The notes: generated by a model from the letters alone, not told the origin. DNA of 64,000 bases from Sitta carolinensis (GCA_032173965.1 CM063283.1:35131743-35195742), one strand, 5' to 3'; counted from the first letter of the stretch, positions 11,381 through 26,213 are shown. Numbers and translations: made by a program.

Positions 11381-14300
11381 GAAGTTCAGAAAAACTCATT
11401 TTTTCCAAACTACGACAGCAAGCCAGGAAAGAAATGGACTTATACACTGATGAGTACACATCAGTCCTGTAAATGTCAAAAAGACTTTTAAACTCTTAGA
11501 ACAACCAAAGTTTGATGTCAGAAGCTGATATTTGCATAAAATCTCTGAACAGAATTTCCACTGTCAAAGACCAAATTTGAATTTAGTATATGTCCTATGA
11601 AAAGTCCATACTACATGGTGATACCACAGCAAGGCAGACTATAACACTGCAAAGCAAATGTTTAGGGGTGAATATTGTACTATAGAGGACAATTCTGAAG
11701 CTGAGGAAAGCTTAGATCCTCTTAATTAGGAATCTGTTGGCTTCTGAAGAAATTTGGACAGTCCTAGGAAAACTAAAACTTCAAGGGAGTATCTAGATCA
11801 AAATAGATGAAAGACCCAGGGATGCTGTGAGAGATCTGACAGATCTTAGGCTTTATTGGAATCTCTCAGATTCTGTTATGTTCTACTCTTGAAATGTTGT
11901 ATGATGGCAACACTGAGACTCAGAAATGCCTTTTCCAATAAAAGCAAAACTAAACAACCTTCTTCACCAAGCTGTGGAGCAGCTGGAACAAGAGAATAAT
12001 GCATCTGAAAGAGACTTGACAAAACCAGCTTTGTCTCCTTACAAAAGGAGAAGAATTAGTTTGGATTTAAAAAGAGGTGCTTGTTGCCTGCTTTCCTTTG
12101 TGGAACAGTTCTGTCTTTCAATCTTAGCTATTTCAATGGTCCAAACCAATCACAAACCATTGAAAACATCATCTAGAAGCCATTGGACAAATATTATCCC
12201 AGAAAGGTAGTCCCTGTGACAGATAAACTGAAGAGGGTGTATTTTCCTGGTGCATCTTAAGTGGCAGGGGAAATATAATAACATCATACTTGAATTTTTC
12301 ACTCTTATGACAAGTTGCTCTAGGTTGAGGACCACCCTTTGGGCAAATGATAGGAAAACTTTATGCCCACAAGCTGTCCAGTCCATAAGGACACAATGTC
12401 ATAGGGACATGATTCTATCACTGGTTGGAAGGTAATCAATGTATATTCATGATGAGGCAGTAAATGCAGATAATTCATGCGTAGGATATTAAAAGGCCTT
12501 TGGTGAATTTGGAAATAAACATACTGTTGAGGAATGAACATCCAGTGGACCTTATGAAATGTGTTAAGACTACAATAGTCAAGAAAAAACAAAATATTTT
12601 AGGAACTCCCATCCCACCTATCAGAAATATAGTTTTATAATTTGTTTTTACAAGAGAAAAGTGTGGCAAATAATTATTTCTCCATTCTCTGGAACATGAG
12701 ATATCCTAGAGGAGCTGAAGCCAGGAAACAGAAGGCATATGGAAGCTGAAAAGCCCATAAGGATGTGTAACTCTTTAACAATTCTCCAGTATGCTGTAGC
12801 AGAATTCAAGAAAGAACCTTTGCTGTGCTGTTGTCAATGTGCAGAAATGTTGAAGAATAAAAGTATTACTTTTCTTAAGACCCAAAAATGAAATAGGTGT
12901 TTACTTGGAATCCAGCAGAATTACTTTGCACACCTGTGAAATGAAAGGTCTTTCACACGAAAATAATTGAGCCCATCTTTTTGCATAAAACTTAATAATA
13001 CATTAAATGAAAATCAAGACTGTAATCATACACATCTTTTGTGTCTGAAGTAAGAAACCAGCAAAGACCATAACATTTAAATTACTAGCATGGTTTTTCT
13101 CAAAGCATTATTTCTTCCCAAGGCTCCCGCAAAACCATATGAAAGGGAATAAAAAACAAAAACTGCCACCAAGGAGCAGAGGTTACCTATGTACAACACT
13201 GCTGCTCTGCAGAGAGCAGAGACAGGAGAAGTGGGTCAGAAAATCAACCATCAGCTTCCTGGACTCTCTTTCAGCAAATAGTTGGTGTTTACAAACAGCT
13301 CAGACAACACTTAGAGATGCAGCTGCAGTAAACCAGACAAGGTAGAGAGGCTGCTGGGCACCACGTTAGTCATCCAAAGTCCATATAAAATAATGGCAAA
13401 GGAGGGACCTGAGATCGAGGTCAGATGAGTAGGTTATAAACTCAAGACAGCAGTGAAGCTGTAAATAAAACAACTTCAAAGTTGGGGCAGACTATAAAAT
13501 GTTTAAGTCTTTTTTTTATTGAAGAAGTCTCCCAAAACTGGGAAAAAAGCCATCAAGCTCCTTTTCCCTTCCAGCAGCTAGAGGGGAGTGGAGTTTCAAT
13601 TTTATATATTGCTAACTAATCTGGAGCTAATATAAACTACTAATCTCTTACTTATGCCCCAGGTCTAACATCCTCCTCAGTTCTGCATTTAAAAGTGTCA
13701 TTCAAAAGGTTCAGGATATTGGAGTTTCAACTTTCCTGGGGAAATGAAGAAATAACTGTGGTTTCTGAGGAATCTTTCAAGATTATTTTCTACTTAAAAA
13801 GCTGTTGCCACAGCTAAATTAAAAAAAAAAAAAAATGGATTTCCAAAAAGTCAAGATGTCCAAAATAACACATGATAATTGACTGTCTGGCACATCATCA
13901 CTGTTTCAGTTATCCCAAATAATGGAGAATCTCCACATGCATATAATTAGGCCACTGAAACAATCTTGGCTCTGCCCATAGTCCCATGGTGCACTAGCCA
14001 TATGATTAGGATTGTGATTATGATTAAAGCTTCTCAGTCTGAAGTCCCAGGGCAGAATAAATTTCTTTTTCATTTTGTGATGTTTTATTTTCAATTCTCT
14101 TATGGTAACCTCTCTTACCTTTGCTGCAATGAGTAGAATTTTGAAAAGGTTTAAGATTGCATGGCATTTGCTGCCAAGATTAGCATAGCTAAAAATTCAT
14201 CTGCATGTAACTATTCCCATCAGTGAGGCTATCAAAGAACTTCTCCTTTCAAACAGGTTTTCAATCCCGTTGCTCTAAATGGGACTGAGGGCAAATGGCC

Positions 14301-17300
14301 CCTCTTCTGCTGTGATGGTCAGCACCTTGTTCTGCTTCCAACAACGTGATGCTGACAGCAAGTTAACCCCCCAGCTAAACTGCCCCATAGGGGCACCTAA
14401 TTGGCAGGATGAATTTGCTCACACTCCTCTGCTACCAGCTAATCTAAATCTCCACTTTCTGATAGTGCATTGCTGCTGTTAACTAGCTGAATATTGTCCA
14501 CGCTCTCATAAACCTGGAGTCCTTGGTAGGGCAAGGTAGGTCCTGTTCTATGAGGAATGTAAATGCATGTTTTCTTCTGACTCAGGTAATGGGTCTCATG
14601 TTTTTGTAACAGAAAAATATATGAGTTCAATTTTCCTTTTGAAAATCCAAGTATAATGGCAAGGTTGACCACACATTTGTTACATCTCCTGTTTTGGATC
14701 ATAGAAAGTCAATCCACATCCTGATTACTAATAGCTATGTAAAGTGATAAAGCTCTTTGTTGTTGTTGTGCAGGATGGGTATCAGCTGGTTTGCTTTTCC
14801 AAGTTTCTAAACTATTTGTTCTTCCTCCTTCCCCATTTCTGAGGCTTGTTAGGTTACGAATTTTCTTTATCTTTATCTGTCTTTCCTAGCAAGTGTTCTC
14901 TTTGCAGCTAAGTCCTTCCTTTCTGTTGCCATGCACAATTTTTTTTCCCATAAGGTTGCTAGGTATTATTAGGTTTCTTCTTATTTTACTATTCATGTGA
15001 CTTCTGCACACCAACCCTTCCCAACATTACCCCACACCTTTTATTCATTACCATCTCTGCTCCCACATATAGAGCTGAATAAAATTTTAAAAATGAACAC
15101 TGTAAGAGGCTTAAATGAAGATTCTTTGCTATAGCTAGATTTAAAAAGTAAAAAATTGTAGCAAAATTCAAACTTTAAGGAATGGGATTTAATATTTCCC
15201 CTGAATAATGCCTTTTAATAAACCCCAAATTTAATGCAAACAATTCTGGTGAAATGAGGAAGCCCTTGGCTGTAATTATCTAATCTATTGTCATGCTCAA
15301 TAAACATATCATAAATGATCACTGAAGTTAAGCTGCACTTCACTATGTTTGTCTAAAAACACATCATAGACTCTCTCTGGGATCTAAGTTATTGAACCCA
15401 CTTCAGCAAACTCTGGCATGAAGACGAAATCAATTCATTTTCCTCCATCAGAAAGAGGAGCTAAACAATTGGTGTTCTATACCAGGTAATTCAAGTAATA
15501 CATTGTAGATGTTCTGTCCCAGGTGACAGTATGGAAATTACCTTCCTAAAAGCTGTGAAATATGTAGGGGGTCTTTGAAATTTCTTCCACTGATGGTGCA
15601 GCAATGATGCTGTGCTCCCCCGATGAAATTTCTTCTGTCATACAATTTAAGCATTGGCTTGAGTTCAAAGTGACACAGCATGGAACGTATGGGTCATTGT
15701 CAGAGTTGATAAATTCAAGAAAAGAGATTCACCACAGCCTCTCCTGCACCTCACTTAATCTTCTCTTATGGAAAGTTGCTTGTATTGCCCTTCTGGAGTC
15801 CGCTTCTCTTTCTTATCCAAACCTCCTATTCTGCGAGTTTCTTTCTGAATTCTCCTCTTCTGTTACTAGAGCCCAAAGACCAATCCTTGCTTGCCAGGCT
15901 TTGACTTTTCTCCCTTCATGATCAAGACCCAGGCTAAAAGAAGCCTTGACAGTGGTATTTGTCCATTTCTCCCCTCTACTTCACCCTGCATGCACAGCAG
16001 ACCTTGCTCTTTACTGCTTTTGTAGATGGAACAAGCGTCCCTTGGCCACAGCTGGCCTTTATGGTTGCTCCCTTCATCTGTGGGAAAATCTAAGAGGATA
16101 AATGGTAGAGTAAAATAATCAACAGAGGTGATACAATAATGCCATGTTAAAAAACCCCCAAACCATAGTAATCCAATAATCTATCTGGTTCAGCCTCATG
16201 TGATGATGCCAAGACACCTTCTAAACTCCTCTAAAATGCTGTGCCACAGCATGGCCTTTGCTGGCATTTCATTCAAGCCTGAACGTAGGGTCACACCTAC
16301 ATGTCTTTTATGGAGGTTTTACTTTGTTACCTGCAGTAGAATCACTGTCAATATATGTTGATATAGGAGGAAAATAAAGCTAACTTCCTGCTCTTTATTG
16401 TACAGGGACTTCTTTTCACCTCTTTTCACTTCTTTTTACCTGCCAAAAAGTTTCAGTTCTTCTCACATATCAGCTCTATAGAAAAAGTCTCATTCTAGAT
16501 ATTCCTTGAGCCTGTTTTATATTAAAACACCAGTGTAAATTCTCAATCAATGAAGATCAAAGTAGTCTCTCTGACAGCAGAGCAGTTTTGTGGCAGTCAA
16601 AATGTATGAAAACCTTAAACCCACAAATTGAATGGGCTTCTTTTGTACCACTAAATCCCATCTCTAGCAATTGCAGTCTATTTTGCTAAATAACCTATTT
16701 CATAAACCAATTACACTGTTTGGTTTTGATACATGAATATTGCTTGCTTTGTGATAGAGCAAGTATTTTATTTTTTTTTTTGGGGGGGGGGAGGGGTAGG
16801 AAGAGGATGTGAGGATTTGCAGGGTGGGGAGAAAGAGAATGTACCTAAAAGAAAGCCATTATTGTGCTGAATATGGAAAAACTATTTCCTTCCCAAAGCA
16901 GAAGGAGTGGAAAATGGAGTAGAAAATTTCTAAATAATCTAAGGTGTCTTTTCTGAATCTTGTTCCAGTTGGAGATGGCTGCCAATAACATAAACTTAGA
17001 ACTGAAGTACAAGCATACCCCGTGCTACAAAGTTTTTTTACTGTGCCCTGCACACTGCGCAATTAATGTGGCTCCAATGTCCAATTCTGCCTGAACTCTC
17101 TTTCTAGAGGACAAACAAAAACTCCATGTGCTTCTGAGTCTTTCACTCATATCAACTTCCATACAAGCTTGGTTTAGTAATGTCCATGTCAGGAAATGCT
17201 ACCAAGTTGCTCAAGTCTTGTAAAATACATGTTCTTTGGCAGGCCACTCAAGGACCAAAGCACACTAGCATCCTTCCTTATAAAGTTAAAACCTAATAAT

Positions 17301-20300
17301 GACAAGAGCCAGCAACATTGTGCAAGAGCAATGAAGAAAGAGAGTCACGGGCCTTAAAAGTAATACAGCTGTTTCACTGTGATGCCACTACTGCACCAAT
17401 AAATGTAGACTTTCAGCTGCATCCCAGTCCAGAACAAGGCAAACCAAGCAGTATCTGCAGACTCCACACTAATAAGGTTATAATATCCTCAGAGCCCAGC
17501 TCTGTCCTGGTGGTCTTGCTGGGAAGGGAGAATACACCCTGCCTCTGCAAATTCTTGCCCCCTGTAGTAAGCGTGACCCATCTTGTTTAGGAAAATTGAA
17601 CCAGGCCCAGTATAAGTTTGCCTAGTTTTTGAAATTTATGGGTGTTGCAGCAAAAGCTGCTTCCAAGAGAAGTTATCTAAAAGAAACTGTCCTCAGGATG
17701 TTTTAGGAATTTTGAATTAGCTTTACACTGTGCACCACTAAACCTTTCTGTTATCAAAATAACAACTTCCCGTTAATCAGTGTTGGCAAAATGCCTCCAT
17801 TTCAAATCCTGCTGTGTTAGAAGCCAGATCCCCTGGAGCTTCCTTTACAAGGCCAGGTCTTGATGTCTGTGGCTGTGAGATCAGATTGGGGACTGAAGGA
17901 TGATGGCAGCTGAAGAAATACCTGCAGAATTGCAGGGCAGGGCACCCAGAGGGGAACAGCACTGCCACCCAGTAGATCTAAAGTGTCATGGCACAATCCA
18001 GACATTAATTTAAAATATGGGACGTTCCCTTAAGCCAAAGGCTTTAAAGATAATGTAGAAACTGGAGGGAGGTCTGTTTTGTACCAAAATATGTATTTCT
18101 AGTTAAACTAGCTATTAACTGAAAATAGAAACCCGTTTGTGGGACGTGGTGTCTTTGGCTCCTGTTCATCTGAGTCTCCTATTTTTGGAAAAGGGTTTCA
18201 AAGAAGTGAAACTCACCATGCAGTCCTGTGATAGTGCAGGAATTTATAACTGTTGCAATGGTATCTGTTATTTCACTTGGAAGGTAGGAATAGCTTACAT
18301 GTGGTATCAAGCATGGGCATAAAAAAAAAGGGGGATTTTTCTAAGGCTATATCCTTGTACATGTTTAGACATTAAGAACTCCAAGAAGAGTCGGAAGTGA
18401 CATTTGCTTTCCAAAATGAAGTCTTAGATTATCCACATTTGGTTGATCGCATTGCCTAGATGTGGAATGAAGCAAAACATGGAAGAAATGGAGGGCTTCA
18501 AAAATGAAGGACTTAACTGCACTTGAGAAGAATTTAAGATGTGACCAGGTAGAGAATTTTGTCTGCCATGCTCTCTGATAGTGGTTGTCTATCACATGGT
18601 AAGCAGCATCTCCCTTCATTCATTGTTTTTCCTTTAACTACTTTTGCATCAGACTTATTTACACCAGCTGGACCCAAATGATTACATGAACAGTAGTGTT
18701 TTTTAACAAGTTTCTCAAATGCATCTTGGCAACAAATACCTACTCAAAACCAGCAATCATATCTTCCCTCAAACCTCTTCAAAATCTAGACTTGATGACA
18801 CAATCAAATAATTTCTTTACAGTGCTGGTGCATGGAGGTTCAGAAGCATTTTTCTTTTTGCTGCTCTGAGCCATTCCCAACACATTCCTATCCAGTTAAA
18901 TGGTTTTTGTGAGCCAGTGGGAAAAATTCAAGTAATCAGGCTGCACTACATTAAGTCATCACTCACCAAGAGCTTTGCTGGAAACAACTTTTGCTAAAAG
19001 AACTGGTGAAGTATGTGTGTCATTGTACAAAATGCCCTCCTACAGAACAAAAGGGGACTTTGAAACACCTTCCAAGTGAGAAGGCTGTAAGCCAGAGCAC
19101 CTGGAATGCAGATATATACAGTGTATTTCTAGAGGCTGAAACAGAAGGAAAGCATCTTCTAGAAGAGTAATACTATGCTGATTTTCTTCCTCTAGTGACG
19201 CTGTTAGTGCATTTCATACCAAAGTAGCAAAAGTGTGGTCCCACCATTTGATGACATCTGGGATAAATTAAAGCTATTGCACTCATATTAAATAAGGGGA
19301 TTGTTTCACAATGTGGTGAACCACCTTCACTCACTAAAGGTATTAGTCCAGATTTACAGCTCTCATAAGGAACTACAGTTCTGCTGGGCTCAACAGACTC
19401 ACACACTTTTACATCAGCAGTTAAACTCAGACAGTGTTTCTCTGAGATATTTTTGTACTCTGTTCCTAAGCACTTATTCAGCTTCCTGGGCCAATGTCAT
19501 TCTCCTCGACCAAAAAAGTGACAGCAAGCTAGCCATTTAGATAATTTTTGTCTGAAGGAAAATGTTTCCAGTTCAAATGATTTTTCATAAAAAGCTTTTT
19601 TGCAACAGAAAAGTCTGTGTGGTTTGGTTCTTGCTCCTTTCAGTGGGAGTGAACTGCATCGGAATATAGGGAAAATCTTAATGCATGTGAGACAATGGTT
19701 CTTCTTTACATTATGGACATAAGGTCATCCCCTCCACACTCGAAGGGCATGAAGGCAATAGAGCTCTGTAGATAAGACATCAGAGTTTTGTGCTGAGGAA
19801 CCCAGATTAGTTTTGCTCTGTTGGCTACCATGACATGCAGTAGCTGGGACACCAGTCTTCATGTAATTAAGGGACTCTGGCAGTCTGGGCAGGTTGTGAT
19901 GATGTCTAAAAAAGCATGTAAATATGGTGAAAGGGTACAGCTGGTGTGAGTCTGTTTCTGTGCTGCCGTCAGACATCCTCCTGCAAGGGCATAACCTAAT
20001 TCTGGCTGCAGACTTACATAGCTCTGGCCAGCAGTGTTTATAAATAGGAATGTGATCTTCTAAAAAGTTTATAAATTCAATTATTGTTTTTTATTTCCTG
20101 TGCCATTGCAGCAATGATTATATTATTTTGTTTTTGCACGCTATCTTTCAACACAAACTTTCTTTGTACAGGTTCTCTTTAGGGTCCTTTTTCTCTTCCC
20201 TCCTAACCTCACATTTTGTGTTTCTGTTCTGCATTTGTAGAGTCCTTTGTAACTGGTAACTTAAAACAGATCATCTTCTTTTTCACCATGACTAATGTTG

Positions 20301-20591
20301 AAATGAAATCAGGAAGAAGGAAGGATGAGCTGATATGGTGAGAAAAGGGAAGGATACATTCCTGCTGTGCAGAAAAAGTGGTCTGCTAGCAGTAGTACTA
20401 AGTAGCTACAGAAAGGGCACATCTCTCACAAGTTTGTCTCTTGTTCATATTGTAATGTCTCACTGTTTAGATTAGCCTTCATGTTGCTATCTCCCGGCTG
20501 AGAGAACCTCTCTCTCCTCTCCCGTTCTCGTGGTTTGCAGTCTCTCAGGGTAGTGCCAAGAGGCTAAATATGGATTAGGGGCTGAGAACAC
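11381..20591. other. Non-coding stretch, nothing recognised
   Basis: About 9 kb of AT-rich DNA with no credible coding frame or nameable repeat. The only local oddities are an A run near 13,821-13,834 and a T-run/G-run junction at 16,771-16,791. Frames such as 15,604-15,921 (plus) are short and resemble nothing known. Confidence 0.6.
16771..16791. repeat. T11-G10 homopolymer junction
   Basis: A run of 11 T passes directly into 10 G, followed by a G/A-rich stretch to about 16,840. This is a strand-asymmetric simple-sequence tract. Confidence 0.9.
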
Positions 20592-20636
20592 TCTGTGTGT
20601 GTGTATATGAGTGTGTGTCTGTGTGTGTTTGTGTGG
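20592..20636. repeat. Imperfect TG microsatellite
   Basis: About 45 bases of TG dinucleotide repeat interrupted by TATA, AG, C and TT. A frame reading into it at 20,595 is a by-product of the repeat. Confidence 0.9.
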
Positions 20637-22747
20637 CAAACCCACCCAAAACCCAGCTGGAAGCAGTTCTCAACAACAGCCTCAATATACAAATGTCAGC
20701 TACAGTGCCTTCACAACCTCAGGAGTTGGAGATACCAGCTCCAGATGCCCAGCACTGAATTCAAGATGCTGATGGGAGCCCTGTGTCACTTTCAACCTCT
20801 GGACATGTTAGGCAGAAGCTCTGAGAGCTGGGGCAGTTAGTGCTGAGAGGACTTAGCAGGGCCGGAGTAACAGTCCTGCAAGGACCATCCCCATCCCCTG
20901 CAGACATTCTGCTGGAGCTTGGGTGGCTGTTCTTGCTGTGCATCATGGAGGAAAGCACAGAATAAATGACAGGCATTTATTTATCCTGTAACATTGGCAG
21001 AATGAGCAAAAATCTTTCTTCACTACTCTGTTTGCACAATGTGTACACTGAGTAAGTGCCTCCCAGGAATCCTGCAGGTGGAAATTGATCTCTCCTGCAA
21101 CATCCTGTGCCTAGCCCACACAGCTGCCAAAAGTCATAGGACAACTTGTGCTGGGGCTGAGAGTTCACATGCAGGAAGAACCTGCAAGTGCTACCACTTT
21201 GACACATAGACTTTACAACTCACCACAGAACTATGTGATATTATTAAAGCTTTTTCCATCACAGTTTTAAAATTCACATTGAAAAATTTTCTATATTAGT
21301 GCTCTCATTTCACATACTTTCTGAGAAATGGTGCTCATTTAATCCAAATATGAAATGTGGATGCATTTATACTAACATATAGCTATTTATTCAAATCGAC
21401 TTCATTTTGCACAGATTGCCACAATTGATTTTTTGTGATTTACTAGTACCCCAAACTCAAAATCAATGGAGCCTGTTTGAAAAATCTACAGATATCCAGA
21501 AACTATTTGCCTAGCCCTGGCAATTTAACTTTCATCATCACCAGCTATTTCAGTGCAGAGCATTTTGATGGAAGTGTTCTCTTGCTCCCACTGTTTTAAG
21601 CTTTGCTGGCATTTCATGTAATGCAACTATTTGCTGAGGGTGCAGGTGGTTAGAGGTTTATACATGTACTTCTGGAGTGATAATATGAGAGTCCATCTTC
21701 TCCACACCTATTCACAATTGTTGGTAATGTGGTGTGGTATTAAGAGGAAGAAATGAGGGTACATTTGACACTATTTTGCTGCCTGCTCTGTAAACTGAAG
21801 CCTGAAGAATATTGTATCTGTTGACTCTAAAGAAAAGAATTAATTAATTGATATGTAATATTTATACATTTTTACTGGTTCCAACTCTAACACTCTTTCC
21901 CCCCCTAATTATTGTTGTTTTAACTAAAAGGCTTGTTTACTTGATGAATCTTCTATTCAACTTAGGAACAGGGAGATGGGAAGAAAAGTCACCTGAGCAG
22001 CAAAGGAGTCCATTAAAGATGGGGCAACAGAAGGGATGTGTGCTATGGTTGTGGCCATCAGTGGTTCTGTGTGGACAAGCAAAGCCCAAAGGAAAAAATT
22101 CTGGTCAAAATTTACAAGTTAATTTCCAAGTTCATATTTTGCTTTTTTCCCCTGAGAGACAATATGGGAGCTTTGACTTTTCAGCTCATCCATGACCTAC
22201 AAGGCTCAATCTTCAGTCCTTTTTGGAGCAGATTCCGATGTTTGGTGCATAACAGATGCTCCTGGGATCACCATAGGAAATCAGGTGCTGATGCTCATGC
22301 TGAATGCAGATGTCCAACAATTCTTGGGACAATCTAACCCTATTTTGCTAGTACTAAGAGTTTCTCTCCTTAGGTTGTATGAGACAAAACAAAAAGCTAC
22401 AATTTAAAGGCCTTGATATAATAAATTTCTTTCACACATCTGCTTCCTTCAGTTTACACCCAAATAATGTACGAAACCACACAAGAATTTGGTATTAAAA
22501 GACATCCTTCACGTCCTGCTGCATGTTGTGAGCAAAGGACCCCAGGAATGTGCTCTGATCAACACACCTACACAGACCACTTCAAACATCAGGGTCAGAT
22601 TTAGCAGCAGAAATAAGAAACAAAACTATCACATAAAGGGGAAGATAAAGTAAGATGCAAAGAGTTTATGCACTCTAACACTGCATCTGTGAGGGTAATA
22701 CTAGGTCTTTTGTTAAAATGACCCAATCAGTAATTTGCAGACTAAAA
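20637..22747. other. Non-coding stretch with one weak retroviral-like patch
   Basis: Mostly unremarkable DNA. At 22,041-22,073 a plus frame encodes a cysteine-rich CYGC stretch with a nearby H and C, vaguely like a broken retroviral zinc knuckle. At 22,219-22,251 another frame encodes a GADSDVW segment, vaguely like the region after a retroviral protease active site but without the catalytic Asp. These are in different frames, with no LTR nearby and no pol beyond. Chance is the more likely explanation. Confidence 0.4.
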
Positions 22748-22790
22748 ATATTTTATAAATATTATTAGACTCCATATATTTATAAAATAT
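22748..22790. repeat. Perfect 15-bp AT-only inverted repeat
   Basis: ATATTTTATAAATAT at 22,748-22,762 and its exact reverse complement at 22,776-22,790 flank a 13-base loop (22,763-22,775). As single-stranded DNA or RNA this would form an uninterrupted 15-bp stem composed only of A-T pairs. No target duplication or transposon end was noticed. Confidence 0.9.
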
Positions 22791-25700
22791 AGGCCTTCAT
22801 TCCTATGCGCTCTCAAACTCATCTGAAGTACTAGAAGAGATTTTAAATGGTGGCTTTTACTTTTCTATAGGCAGTGCACTGAGACCCACTCAATATCTGC
22901 TCCCTTATACATCCTCACTCTCCTAGGATTCAGTCTTCAGTCTTCTCATGGAAAGTGAACTATATTTACCTACAGTCTATGCTTGTTTATGTGCAGGTTC
23001 CTGAGGTTTGCTGAAATGAGCTACATTGGAGATTTGTAAAAGGCAGTAAATACCAGCAAATAAATTCCTGGAGTCAAAAAAGGAGTCCAACACCTTGAAT
23101 AGGATTTTTCCTTCTAGATCTTCATCACATATGGCAAGTTCCTGCCTTCCCACAGTAATCATCCATCTCAGCCATGAGATGATGGGCACTATGTAAACCC
23201 CTATATTTGGATTTTTATGTGATTACAGAGGAGGCTGTCTGCATCACAGTGCACCTAATAACTGTCCCCTTTGAAAGATTAAGCCACTGAGGGATGGTTG
23301 TGATTTCTACATGATTCTCTGCTTTTAAGGAAGAAAATGTAAAGGGCCTCTCCAAAAATCAAACGGATCAACAACAAAAATCTAACGAGGTGATGAGCTG
23401 CATGACCTACCAGGACAACAAAAAGTAAAACTATAGTAGGTAATTTTGAATAGCTCTAGCCTCACTAATTAAAAGCTCAAATCCCTTGGAAATGTCATGG
23501 CATTACAAGTCAACATATTCCTTTCTATTCCTTTATCCTGGATTGTTTTCCAAATGAGGCATCCTTGTTGTCATAGCTCAGTCTGAGGCTGTTGGCAATG
23601 CAATAGACATCCTAGAGCTAATCTCTGTATACTTTCACTTATAATTCTTTACAGAGAAAACGCTATCATTTTCTGGTCACCAACTAACTGGTGCTTGAAA
23701 ACTTGCCAGAAAAAAAAAAGTGCACAAATAATTGTAGATATCATCACACAAATGAAAACTGACCCCACCCATGAATGGCAGGTTAGCAGGTCCCAAATTA
23801 TTTATACGTTTATACATTTTAACAACCATACATGCTAGAAATCTAATAAACTGGCAGACAACAGAAAATTGCGTCTTAGAGATTCAATACAGAACAGCTA
23901 TTTGCAGATAGTAAAAAGGAAAACAGCAATCCTAGACTATACTAAATCCTGGGTTTATACTAAATCCCTAAGTTTAATACTATTCCTCATGCCAATGTGT
24001 TCCCTGGGTCTTGCTGGTCTTGTATCAGGATCCATCTCTCTTTCCAAAGCACTGCATCTCTTAAGTGATCAGTTTGATGGATCCAGCCTGCTGTTATCTG
24101 TCTTCCCTTCCCAACATTTCTAGCCCTCCACAGAGAAATTCAGCCCTTGGGTGTTGTCTGACATGTTTAATGCCTTCCCTTTCAACCCAAATCCCTGGCG
24201 TACCTGTAATATTCCTGATATTTCATATATTCCATGATGTATCCATCTTTAATCACATTTCCTGACTTTTGTCATGCTCCAACTGGTTTAATTTCTTGCT
24301 GTTGAGGTTGTCACTAGAAGTGTTTTCTGATAAGGGGTTAAAAAATCCTAAACACACTAGCGCCTTTGAATCCTGGTCTCTGGATTTCACAAAACTGGCA
24401 CACCTATGGATTTCAGTCTCTTTCATAAAATTGCTTTCATCTGAAATACTTTTACCTTCTTTAAGAAAGGGTGTTACCCTGTGATTGTATAGTACCACCA
24501 TCCACAATTTCACACTTCTGTGAACAGCAATAGTTTTTTCTCTGTCCATACACCCATCTGAAGAGATGTATTTTATAAACAGTGAGTACTTTGTCTTATT
24601 TAAATAAGCTTTTGGGTGTACTTAGAAAGAAATAAGATGATTTATGTGGAAAGAAAAGATGAGGCCAGTGGTGCAGGCTGAATCCTTAAGTTGTGTAGGC
24701 TTATTTTATTTAGCTAAACCACAAAATGGCTAGAATATTTAAGCACCTCTTGTAAAAAAAATGAGCATAATGTAGTGTTCGTTAAGAAGTCAGGAAGAAT
24801 AAAAACTGCTCTCAGTAGAAAGGATGTTGTTCAAGACAAATTTTCAAGTAACAGGGCAGATGGACAAATGTATAAGTGCCCAATTCTGTCAAGTTGCTTG
24901 AACCAAGGAGAACTAATCCTGAAATAATCACACAAGATTTATGTACAGGAAAACCAGAAAAGGGAAGCTAAAAGAAGGCTATAACTGAAACAGAAAATGT
25001 CTTTACATTCCACCCAGATTGTGTGTTTCACCACTGGATTCAGACAGAGCTGAAAATATCGAGTCAGCCTGAGGACACCCAGATTATCCTGACAGAGCTA
25101 AACTGTGTGCCTGGCCAGGAGCTGACAGAGAAATTATAACAGCCAGTAGGTAGGTACTGATTTAAAGAAAAGCAGTAACAGTTTGTTCAGAGAGCAGATG
25201 AGGTGCAGAAATTTGACATCAGTTTAGTGCTTTGACCTCACTTGTCTTTGTTTATTTTAGCATCTCCTGTGCTGGCTGAATCATGTCATACTTGCAGAAG
25301 GAAATTCAATAAGCACTACCGGTATTAGTGGATATTTGTCCCTCCCTCATGAGCAAACTGACTCTAGTTTAATGGCAGCCCATGCTTTATGATAAAAGCC
25401 TGAAAAAGGGCATCAGCCATTTTCAGTTACTTACTAATATTATGCAGACCTTTCTGTGGTGTTTTGCCCAGTTTTTTCCAAATGCCTCTTTGAGCATTTA
25501 AATGAGCTTCCAGTATTTCTACAGAAATTTCTACTTCTATAGCCTAATTACATGAAAATATTTATTAATAACTTGTGTTTTCAGTTCCTTTCTTAAAATA
25601 TCTAAAAAAACCCAAGCAAAAAAGGATTATCTCATTATAAAAAAGACTCACTTCAAATAAGCTCACGTAAGTCTGTACAATTTTCTTGTTTTCTCAGTGA

Positions 25701-26213
25701 ATCTGATCTTTCACATACAGACATATTGGCATTAAATTTGATTTACCATGTTTGAAAATAATTCAGTAGTGGATTTACAAGAGTTGGTATCTTTTTTTTT
25801 TGTTGCTCCACTCTGACACAAATGTGATTTCCTGACATGTTTAACAAGATTAGCTGATCTTTGTTCAGTTTCTCTCCTTCTGTTTTTTCTGTGCAATTTA
25901 GAAGTTTTGAAATTTGAAAGGAAAAGAGGTGACAATGGTAGCGTATTTGTGCCTATTTTCCAGCAGCAGTAAGAGGGAGAAGACAAATACAGTGATAATA
26001 AGCTCATAAGGGTGGCATCACCAAAGTAAATTGTCAGAGTAACTCACAGTAGGGCACAGAACTTATTTTAGAAGACTACACTGCTGGTGAGTCATTGATC
26101 CCTGCACAAGTATCATGGTCTTCTGTTGTGAATACATCTACTGTGTTTTGCATGCATGGGAATGCTGGTTGGGGGGGATCAAGTTATACAGTTGTACAAG
26201 TTATGTCTTAAAT
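22791..26213. other. Non-coding stretch, nothing recognised
   Basis: AT-rich DNA. Frames at 23,869-24,123 (plus) and 24,253-24,549 (minus) are below 100 codons and do not resemble any protein family I know. A 12-base direct repeat (TATACTAAATCC) occurs twice near 23,938 and 23,956. Confidence 0.6.
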
